From: Epiperipatus broadwayi
Lineage: Eukaryota; Onychophora; Udeonychophora; Euonychophora; Peripatidae
Reading direction: 5' to 3'
DNA length: 64,000 nucleotides
NCBI GenBank assembly: GCA_028023455.1
Contig: JAQFVV010012420.1
Coordinates: 8,013,194-8,077,193, forward strand
Shown: in pieces, positions 35,460 to 45,152 of the stretch
How positions within the stretch are numbered: position 1 is the first letter of the stretch
How the letters are laid out: every line of letters starts with the position of its first letter
Translations under genes and position numbers: made by a program
The notes under the pieces: generated by a model
What the model saw: only the letters and a program-made list of their open reading frames with translations
Database searches by the model: none
Told to the model about the DNA's origin: nothing

Positions 35460-37025
35460 AATTAAAGATGCTAAGTGATAATGCTTAATAAATCCGTATC
35501 CTATGCTGTCCCGTCCAATATCCGTAAACTATTTTCAAGTTTATGGTTTTCATAAATGGTTTCTGGATTTTGGAATAGTGCTTTTAAAATCTAATGCACC
35601 TTCGTTCTGATTGCCTTTATTTATCTGTGTTATATTTCAAGCTATCAACCCAAACTGAAAATCGTTTTCAATCTTAGCCAATTTTCTTGTATAACCATAG
35701 ATCTAAAACCAGTTTAGTTTCTGCATTTTATTATGTCCTTAGTTTTATAATATAGACTTTTATTCTATGACCAGGATTTGCTATAAATCAATAAAATATC
35801 ACATGACTCCAGTTTATGTATTGCTGCTTCAGCAACATACATTTTTCTTTCACCATCATTGTGCCACTTATTGTAAGTTTCAGTTAGTAATGGATGTCAG
35901 GTGACTATGCTGTTCTATCCAGTATTTCCAGACAAGTTTCAGGCTTGTGGCTTTCATTAGTGAGGAGTTTTGGATTTTTGATCAGATCATCTGGATCCTT
36001 AGGATAAAATGCTTATAGTTGTTATAAAACTAATGATACCACTATATAAAAACTGGTTTCAGATCTATGTGACTGTATAACCAAGTTGGCTGAGATTGAA
36101 AACATGCATTAGGTCCTAAAGTTTCTGATGCACTGTTCCAAAATCCAATATTTTTCACTGATGAAAGCCATAAGCTTGAAAACTAGTCTGGGGATATTGA
36201 ATAGGACAGTACAGGAATGGGATTTATTAAGCACTCTCATCTGCCATTTATTACTTACTAAAATCTACAGAAAGTGGCATAGAAATAATGAAAAAAAAAA
36301 AAGTATGCTGTTAAAACAGCAATATAGAAGCTGGAGTTATATGACAGTTTATTGGTTTATACTAACAAGTTGATTAAGATTGAAAACGTTTGTTTTTTTA
36401 GTTTGGGCTAATAATTTTATAGTATAACAGAGAGATAAATGGTTTGTAGAATGCTAAAGCTTCGTGTACATTGTTTCAAAATTCAAAGCTCCTTATTGAT
36501 GAAAGCCATAAGTTTGAAACTGGTTTGAAGATATTGGATAAGCCAGCACAGAATAGAAATTTATTAAGCGCTATTACTGAAACTTACAGTAAGTGGCATA
36601 AAGATAGTGAAATAAAAATATGTTGCTGCAACAGCAATATATAAGCTGAAGTCATATGATATTTTATTGGTTTATAAAAAATTCTGGCCATTGGATAAAT
36701 ATGATCTATGGGTATAAAACTAAAGAGACTAATATTTAAACTATATAAGTAAGATGACTAAGTTTGAAAACATTGATGTTTTTTTTTAATTTGGTTGATA
36801 GTATAATAGAAATAAAAAGTGGCTGCCAGAAAGAAGATACATAAGATCCTAAAGATTCTGGTGCACTATCCCAAAATCTAAAGTTCCTCATTGGTGAAAG
36901 CCATAAGCTTGAAAGTAGTCTGGGAATATTGGATAAGACAACAGGATAGGCATTTATTAAACACTATCATTAAAGCTTACAATAGATGGCATGAAGATGA
37001 TGAAAGAAAAATGTATGTTGCTGAC
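35460..37025. repeat. Cluster of F2 foldback modules (two forward, three inverted)
   Basis: Forward modules lie at about 35460-35720 and 35820-36000; inverted modules at about 36105-36330, 36440-36640 and 36830-37025. Repeated landmarks are 'catttttctttcacca', 'gcttaataaatcc', 'gatgaaagccataag', 'ggatattggata', and 'gtttattggtttata' or variants. Copies differ by substitutions and small indels, so they are not one recent duplication. Confidence 0.8.
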
Positions 37026-38756
37026 TATTAATATTTATTTCTCTTATTAGTTTAAATACATACAAATATTACACAATCTATCATACTTTTAAAGAACAAT
37101 TGTCTTTGTTTTGTTTTCTTTTTAAGTTTATAATTTTTTAAGTTCTATTTTATAATTTCAGTTGTTTCTCTATTAGCATTAATGTCCCCATCCCCAGCCC
37201 CATTTCAACCTTCAATTTTTTTAATTTATGTATTTCATTTTCAATCTCGTTCATGTACCAGGCTACTTCTCTGCATTTCACTTTATTATCCACTGTCTTC
37301 ATGTTACTTTTCTGCATCCATGTTTAAAATCCATAAATAAGCACTCATAAAATACATTAATATGTTTTATCAATTCTTCAAGCACATAGGTATATTTTGT
37401 TTTATTATCGTTATGTTTAATAAAGGAATTTTGTTTAATTCTATAATTAATTTCATTCATTACATTTCATTTATTTTAATAATCTAATCAATACATTTTC
37501 ATTTGTCAGTCCCTATAATTTTTATAGCTAACAAAAAATTTAATCCTTTCTTTGTTGTCAATTATTAATGCATTTTATTTTTTATTATCAAAAATATAAC
37601 TGTTTTTTTGGATTAATATTGTGGATGTAAAAGAACTCCATATGATTTATTAAACGATATTTAAGATTTGTGCTTTGATAAAGATTTGTGATCTTTTCTC
37701 TGAAGAATATACATTTTTCACATAAATAAATTACTTTTAATGGTTTCACAGTTAAATTTAAAATTCAAGACAAAATTAACTTTTGTGGGAATTATATTGT
37801 AATAAATCTGTAAAATATATGAGTTATATAAAAGTGTATATTTTTTAAAATGAAAAGGATTATCTAACATTAATCACTTAAATAGTCATCATAATAGAAA
37901 TTAAAGATGGGAGACATTTTGAAATAGAGAACAAAAGACCAGTTTAGAATTTAACAAAAAAAAAAAAAAAAGAAAAACTCCGATCAAATTATATCAGTCT
38001 TGTTTTAAAATAAAGAGAAAATAGAAGAAAAAGTGGTACTTTGGTATTAGACCTGCAATATAGGGGAGATAGTAGGCCTTTTCACACCCACAATAAATGT
38101 GTAGTCACGAAGATGTCAAATTGAAAGGAAAGAAACACTGTGAATATACACGTGGAAACACGTTTTTCTTTATCAACTCTTATCTTTTTTTTTTTTTTTG
38201 TAATACTTCAACATTTTCAGTTATTGTCCAGATTTCTTTCTACCATACTTAAAGATATAAAAGAAATGGTTCCACCTAGATAAAACTCTCATAATTAATA
38301 TGTATTTTTTTTTTTTTGGTTTAATTTGTTTATTAAAAAAAATACATTTATTAGCATTTTTTGTTGAAAATCCCAGCATACTCTGCAATCACGTGCTACA
38401 TTTTCAGAGGGAAAATTTTTAGTAGAGATCTCCATTTTCTGCTTTAATAGTATATCTAAAATCTTTTGTTTCAAGGCAACAATTCTTGTTATATATTACA
38501 CAGTAAGTATATGTATAGTTAATGCATTTTTATAAATATTTAAAAACCAAAATCATTTACTGTTTGTTTAGTGCATATTTAAAGTAACAATTTTTTTTTG
38601 CATAATGGTGTCATTTCATTAAGATGGCAAATCACATTTTTTTTGGGATTGTTAGTGTGAAAGTCATACATATTTTAATTTCTTGTTCAAAATCATACAT
38701 TTCCTGTTGAAAATGATAAATGTGTTGATTATTTTTTTACTTTTAGTTATTTTTAG
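37026..38756. other. A+T-rich region; possible short antisense coding trace
   Basis: Mostly featureless. Near 37180-37290 the minus strand briefly reads YMNEIENEIHKLKKLKVE, which could be a transposon gag or LINE fragment, but it is too short to assign. At about 38034-38090 'ttggtattagacctgcaata' and 'ccttttcaca' match the arm of the foldback at 38757-39024, so this is a partial extra copy. Confidence 0.35.
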
Positions 38757-39024
38757 CCCTGCAACACAGAGCATGTATTAGACCTACTGCACCTATTCAC
38801 ATTCATATCAAACTCCCGATAACTTTATAAATTTTACCAAAATATGTACAAGATCCATGTACGCATTACTTTTTTTTTGTTTGCAAACTTTGCGAAAAAT
38901 ATCGTGTACAAGATCCGTGTGCACATTATTTTGATCAGAGCACAAGATTACAAAGTTATCAGCAGATTGATATGAATGTGAAAAGGTGCATTATGTCTAA
39001 TACATGCTCCGTGTTGCAGGTCTA
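38757..39024. repeat. Small foldback element (family F4)
   Basis: The left arm 38757-38829 ('ctgcaacacagagcatgtat', 'cacattcatatcaa', 'gataactttat') is inverted at 38951-39024. The inner part has its own direct repeat: 'gtacaagatccatgtacgca' near 38846 and 'gtacaagatccgtgtgcaca' near 38905. A partial third arm lies at 38034-38090. Confidence 0.85.
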
Positions 39025-40143
39025 ATACGAAAGTACTGAAAAAGTAATAAATTTTGACTGGAACTGTAGGGATAATTTAAGTGTTTTAATTTAGATTTTC
39101 TATTGAAAGAAAATCTAATAAAAGTAATGGCTTGCCAAATAAAGCCAGTAATAATTGTTTATCTTCTCTTTAAAAACTACAAATTCAAAATTTTATAATG
39201 TGCAATGAAAATGAGAAAAAAAGGAGATGGGGGGGGGGATTTGAAATTATATTAATTATAAATTTACTATGTGAAATATTTTAAGACAAAATAATAATTT
39301 TAAAATAAAATAAAATGTAAAATAATTTTTGTAAAATTATCTAATCAAGAAAGAAACTATTAAGCTGTTTTTACTGTAAATCGGTAAATCAGTAAACCGA
39401 TTAGATAAGTAATGCTGTAATTAAAATGAAGGCTAATTAATTTTTAAAAATGGAAAACAATTAGCATGGGTGATAACCAGGACAATGGTTGGTCGAAGAT
39501 ATAAAAGCTAATAAATTGATATTAGTTCAATTATTCTGCGGTGATGTTATGTTGCTGATATTATCTGCTGAATTTTGCTTTGTCATTGTAGACTCCTAGT
39601 TTTGTGGCCCAAGCAATGTATAGACATTTCTATGGATATCTTACTAACACCATGCCCTGCTCAATTCACAGATGGTGTGTTGATTCAAGTCTTATACTAT
39701 AACTTTCTATAAATTATCGATAACCTGAAATGTGATTAAAACCTTGACTTACTGTTGCTGAGACATCTACCCATCCTACATTCAAGAATGTTGTTGGACA
39801 TTTACATGAAGATACATGCTGTCCCAGAAAGAAAAAGCTATAAGCCCCTACAAAACGAATATAAGGCAAGAATAATATTCTTCATGCCATATAAATGAAG
39901 AAATGAAAAACTTCTTAGAGACTAAGCACCATCAAAAGAAAGAAAAACAAAGGGTGTTCACCTTGAAAAAAGCCTTAACCATAATCTAGGTCATAACATA
40001 AGCCAAAACTGAATCAAAGTCTAGACCCAAACTGAAGAAAAAGGAGATAAGATTTATATTTTCCTTACAAAACTTGTTTAAAATCTAGAAAATACATAAA
40101 CTATTATTTCCTTATTTAAGCCTAAATGAATTCTGTTTGATAT
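39025..40143. other. Unassigned DNA left of the gypsy insertion
   Basis: The first part is A+T-rich with a G tract at about 39230-39238. From 39480 to 40143 the composition is more even and contains 'agatataaaagctaa', but I find no reading frame, terminal repeat or second copy. It ends with the left copy of the 'atat' target duplication (40140-40143). Confidence 0.35.
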
Positions 40144-43100
40144 TGAAGCGGAATCTGAGATTCAGATTGCGCTTCACAGCCCACTTCAAATCTTCCGCTA
40201 CCAACCTAAATTCAAACCCTATTCTTGCATATATATTCCACTCACTAACACATTTTTTTTTATCCTTTTGTTTGAGTATTATTAACTAACATATTTATTA
40301 ACGAAGATATATGCCTAAATATCTGAATTTAAACACACAAAATAAAAATAATAAATATAGTATTTAAAGAGGGAATACATATACACAATAGGGAACGGAA
40401 GATTAATTATAACAAGCTATAATATCAATATATTATATTTTCTGCATTTTGTTATTCTATAAAAGATATAATAAGTATTTATTAATTGCAGCTCAGATAT
40501 CTATAGATATTGTAGAGACAAACGTGCTGAGCAAATATTTATTGGAAAAGTTCGTTATATGTAATTTTATAAAATTGTGTTTTTAAATTATTTTTGCTAT
40601 TAAACTCCACTTTTCTTTTAAATCCAATATGGAAGATGCGATTGTAATTAGTCAAAATTAATTAAAGGTGAGAAGCGTAATCTTGTATAATATTCTAACA
40701 TAACTTTAATTAAAAGTTTCTCTAAAATCAAAAGTAGAAACTAAACTTAATTGATTTACTTTTGTTACAAACATTTTTTTTTATCAATTTAATTTCGAAT
40801 TGAAAACTTATCTCACAATGGCATCTTCCAGCACAATGGGTAAATCGTATGTACAAATTCTTTTAAAAATTAATTGAATTAGATAACAATTAGCAATGAC
40901 CAATCAGAAAAGGATTCCAAAAATACCAAGGCATGGAATAATTACGAATTAATTTAGAGAGTAACTAGGACAGTCAATGAGAGCAGTCACCAAGAAAATT
41001 TGCGTTCGTTAATTTCAATGTGTACTGAGTAAATCTAAGTCGCCTTTCTCGCCATTCGAGATGGCCTTCCCTGGAATCTGTGCCCATGGATCCCGATACT
41101 CATAGACTATAATTATATGCCTATTTGTTAAATAATAAACTTATTGCCTGCCTGAATAACTATGCTTGACAAACTAGATCTAGTCTCCGAGGGAATTGAA
41201 ATCATCAAAAGAACCACCACGTTTTACAGAGGTAATCATTTCAAATGCTGCTAGACCTTTAAAGTTACCGTGAATCATTTTAACTCTCACCTATCTATTT
41301 CTTTAAACATTTTGTAAAGCTTTCATTTGTAAAATTTAATATTAGTTATGAATCAATTTGTAAAATTCTTACCTTTTTGTTAATTGTACCTTGTTCTCTC
41401 TATATATAACTTAGCTGTAATCTCTCCTACATTAAACCTCTCCTGAATAATTATTAGTTCTTAATTTCACGTCTATGCGGCAATACTTTATTTTCATTAT
41501 TATATTTTATACTTTCAGATACTAAATTATATGTCGATAATTTCCCCCAGAATCGCAAATGCTTACGCTATCTCTTTTAATAAAAGAAAACCCTCCTTAC
41601 TTTTCAGAGGGTAATTAATCTAGTATTTTTTAAAAACAAATTTGTTATTCTTAGTATAGCGGGTGCCTGCCAGTCTGGGGAAATAAAATCAGAATTTGAT
41701 AATTATTGTACAGTGTTATTTTCAAAAACTAAGTAAAAATCTATTTTCTTAGAAATGTGTTTTTTTTGGTTAATTAAATAATAGCGCTAACTTCTAAAAT
41801 CTGCAAATAGATTTATATGAATTAAATTAATATTACTTTCTTGAAATCAATAGCCACCACCGACTTTATATATATTTAATAATATGAAAAGTATTTATTT
41901 ATTAAAGCATTCAAAACCAAAGATTTATATTATTTATACGTTGTGGAAAGTTTATGTGTAGTTTAAAGTAATACATAAGGGGGGGGGGATCCTTTAGTTC
42001 TATGAGCTATATTATATTAGCATTAAATGTAATTCTTCCATATCCATGTAGTAATCAAATCATACCGGTACGCTGGGTTTTTATTAATAAAGATAGGCGA
42101 TAATTCTTTATTCCTTAGTTAAATATATATATTTATATTAATGCAAGCGTTACGTGTATACCGGCCTTTCGTTATATATATCTTTGTGCTTCGTTCATTT
42201 TTACTTCCAATACCAAGGACAAGGTTTGGCAAACCTCTTTGGATTTCTTCAGCGCGAGATATTATTGCATAGGGTTCGCTCTGGCAAAAGTCCAGCCTAT
42301 GGCAATTCAATAAAGCGCATTCTTCGTTGTTTATGACCCGACCCTGCCGACGTTTGCAGAGAGTCGCCTTCTTTAACTGTGAATTGAAGCATCTTCTTGG
42401 ATCTTAGAATAGATCTCTCCATTGCCATCATACACGTACCGCTCTCCCATATTTTGTTCTCGTTAAAAGCCTATTAATTCTCCTAAACCGTACTGTTATG
42501 ATTATGCTAAATGGATTGCCATTTTTTTTATATGTTTCATTCACACTTTCAGATACGATACTTCTGCCATTATTATTATTTCCCAAAATAGCTTCCCACA
42601 CATTTTTTTATATAAAAAATAAAAATAAAAAAAAAATAAAATTCCTATCATCCAACTCAATAAACTTAAGTATTGGTACGAGTGCTATTGTTTTATTAAT
42701 GGTGGATTCAAAGAACTTTATGTAACTGTAGTCTAGCGCTATTATTAAAAATCTTATGTATCCCATTCAATCGATAAATTATTGACATATAAATAGCCGC
42801 ATTAGAATAAAGCCATGAATTATTTGTTATTGATGATTAAATACGTTCATTTTATAGCATTGTAAGGGAGGTTAATGTCGTCCAAGGGAGATAAACACCC
42901 ATTTTATTTACATTGTAACACCAATAACGTTTGCAATCATATATATTCCAAGTTGATTTAATAAATCTTATATCTTTCTAAATATCTAAGTCATTGTTTC
43001 ATTTATTGAATAGAAATGGATTTGATGTTATATAAAAAAAGGTTCCACTTACTAGATGATCGAAAATCGCTAATCATAATATCCTGTACATGAATAAAGT

Positions 43101-43330
43101 TCAAATAAGAGTCTTTTTGTGTCACGACTTTGTGATGCCGGCGGGGTAGAAATAAATTAGATCAGTATCATTGGAATTGTTGCTCATAAGTTGGTAGATC
43201 TGGAAAATAGGCAAATAGGGCAGAGTTCATGAATGTTCCTGACTTATGTATCTTGCGCATGACTGGACTCGAGGTACTTTTGCCTAGATGCTAGATCTTG
43301 TTATATGAACAGACGAAACCGACCGGTACA
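40144..43330 (+). repeat. 5' LTR (3,187 bp)
   Basis: Begins TGAAGCGG and ends CCGGTACA; matches 48633-51818 almost throughout. Its first 32 bases hold a near-perfect palindrome. Candidate signals inside are a TATA-like 'tatatataact' near 41401 and 'aataaa' at about 42308. Both are frequent by chance in such DNA, so U3/R/U5 boundaries cannot be fixed. More than 3 kb is long for a gypsy LTR. Short open frames of about 60 codons near 42119-42336 occur in both LTRs but have no recognised relative. Confidence 0.95.
40145..40175. promoter_or_regulatory. Terminal palindrome of the 5' LTR
   Basis: 'gaagcg' then 'aatctga' are mirrored by 'tcagatt' then 'cgcttc' around a 3-base centre, with one mismatched position in each half. 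The right LTR carries the same sequence at 48634-48664. It could form a hairpin in single-stranded DNA or RNA, or bind a dimeric factor; the role is unknown. Confidence 0.8.
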
Positions 43331-43350
43331 GGTTTTTTTTTCCCCGGGTA

Positions 43351-43370
43351 TGGACGCCCAGCCGTGGGGC
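43351..43370 (+). other. Candidate primer binding site, tRNA-Lys-like
   Basis: TGGACGCCCAGCCGTGGGGC resembles the complement of an animal tRNA-Lys 3' end (TGGCGCCCAACGTGGGGC) with two extra bases and one substitution. It starts 20 bases after the LTR end rather than the usual few. Gypsy-group elements are known to use tRNA-Lys. The offset and mismatches leave the assignment open. Confidence 0.5.
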
Positions 43371-44221
43371 TATTAATTACTTTTACACCCTGCAGAACCC
43401 TTAATAATAGATTTCAGTATTGATATAATGTTTTTTCTAAAAAAAAAATAAAAATACATGTAAATTTTTTTTCTTGGTTTGTACACCCAGTTCAGATGTT
43501 TGTTTTTTAAATATTATACACACTAGGTACAAGTCATTACTAATATGTATATAATTGTCCCAATAATGTCAATCATATATGTAATTTTTTTTTTCCATAA
43601 ACAATATTCAGTATATATGTGATATTTTGTTCTTCTTCCATAAATAATGTTTTAAATATATATGTACACTTTCTTGGGGTGGTGAAAGAAAAGTAGTGGC
43701 AGCTTTTAAATACTTTCACACCCATAGTATGTAAAAAAAAAGATATGTGCTTCAAATAGTAATGACATCTTTAATTACTTTATTATATTATACATCTGAA
43801 CTGCTGTACAGCTGTCATAAATAAAAATATGTATTTATAAAAATGTACAATCATCTGGTAAAATAGTGTTGTAACAATCTACTCCTCTTGACTGGCGCGC
43901 GGTAGTAATACCATTATCAATTTTGTCATTAGGTGGTAGATTGAATAAACTAAAAAAAAATATTAGAAACAATGATTTCAAAAGTTAACAAGTTATATAG
44001 AGAGCATTATTTAATAAGTCACACAATATGTACTCAACTATGTAATGCAAGTTTTGATAATTTTAATATGAAGTAATACAATTTTAAGTATGTTTCAGGT
44101 ACAAAGGAACAACCAAACCTAAAGACCCAGCAAAAACACTGAAGAATGAACAAGAGTAGATTAGGTAACAATATGATATTTGAACAGATATATATATATA
44201 TATATATATATCTGTTCAAAT

Positions 44222-44256
<35 letters not shown>

Positions 44257-44480
44257 TAAATGTTGGATCTAGAAGTTAATAATGCAAAAGGCAGGCATGG
44301 TAGAACACTAAATATAATGAATCAGGTATAGATTGGGTACAGGTATGGGGGAGCAGAATAAGGGGGAGACTTTTGAGAATGGGGGAAAGGTGTGCCAATC
44401 CATAGAGGAAAAGTAACATAATCAGTCATCATTTTTTTCTCTGGATACCAGAATAATAGTCAAACTAAGTAACCTTAAAG
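43371..44480. other. Gypsy leader (untranslated) region
   Basis: No reading frame is expected or seen. It holds A and T runs, a G+C-richer patch with 'actggcgcgcggtag' near 43891, the palindrome at 44171-44228 and a following TA microsatellite to about 44253, then a purine-rich stretch (44340-44395). Confidence 0.6.
44171..44228. repeat. Long TA-centred palindrome in the gypsy leader
   Basis: 'atatgatatttgaacaga' at the left is exactly inverted as 'tctgttcaaatatcatat' at the right, joined by an alternating TA tract; a second TA tract follows to about 44253. It could form a 29-bp hairpin or cruciform. Confidence 0.9.
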
Positions 44481-44489
44481 GATCTCCAA

Positions 44490-45152
44490 GGTTGACACAC
44501 TTTATACAGATAAAAAAGTTTCATGGGGAACTGGGTGAAGGTCCACAAAAACACTTGGAAAGTTTGGACATTTTTTTGTGTGTGTCACCCAGCAAGTAAT
44601 GATGAGCAAGTGATGATTGCAAGTCACTATTTGGAGAAGACCGCCAAAAACTGGTGGTGGTCAATTAAAGGAAAACCAAAAACATTTAAGGAGTATGAAG
44701 AAGCAATCCTAGGGCAATTTTGGAGTGAAGAGCACCAAGAAGGAATTCTACAGGTATTAAGAACCGAACAATATGAGGAAAATAAAAGTGAGACATACAC
44801 CCAGTTTTTTGTACGGCAAGTGGCCTGCATGAGAACGCTAACATCACTTAGATATTCTGATAGCCAGATAATTAGAATAATTCTACTCAATCTCCCCATT
44901 TGGTTACAAGAAATTATATTCATGAGCCGCATCAGTGACACAGAAGAAATGGCCAAATTCCTCATATCTGTGGAACATGGCTGCCATCATACCAATGGGA
45001 GCCAGAGAAACAATGATGAAACCAGCCAACAAAGCAAGGAACATAGTGTATGCAAAAAAAAAATAACCAGAGCAGATGGAATGCAGCCTATAAAATGCGA
45101 TCCAGAAGAAAATCAAATAGATCATGATTATAATACCATGTATTATCCATGA
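44490..45152 (+). pseudogene. gag: Gypsy gag (capsid-like) protein, frameshifted
   Basis: The open frame 44523-45152 includes YLEKTAKNWWWSIKG, FKEYEEAILGQFW and ETYTQFFVRQVACM, the pattern of the gypsy gag capsid region (Retrotrans_gag type: A..W...........W..F...F). In the first 60 bases the expected N-terminal text is in another frame: KFHGELGEGPQKHLESLDIF starts near 44507, upstream of the apparent ATG at 44523. So the frame was broken by an indel in the T8/GT tract around 44570-44590, and 44523 is not a real start. No zinc knuckle is evident in the lysine-rich C-terminus. The product would form the particle. The end overlaps the pol start as ATGA. Confidence 0.8.

Noticed and set aside
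42119-42336. Short frames inside the LTRs as genes
   Set aside because: They are conserved between the LTRs only because the LTRs are near-identical; no homologue or start context supports them.
44190-44253. TA tracts as a simple microsatellite only
   Set aside because: The first tract is bracketed by exact 18-base inverted arms, so it is listed as a palindrome rather than a plain microsatellite.
44523-44525. ATG at 44523 as the gag start
   Set aside because: Recognisable gag sequence begins upstream in another frame and enters the long frame only after the T8/GT tract, so the ATG is a by-product of a frameshift.
45053-45065. A9 run in gag as a -1 frameshift site for pol expression
   Set aside because: The pol frame after this run meets TGA at 45125-45127 and TAA at 45131-45133, so a shift here could not reach pol in this copy.
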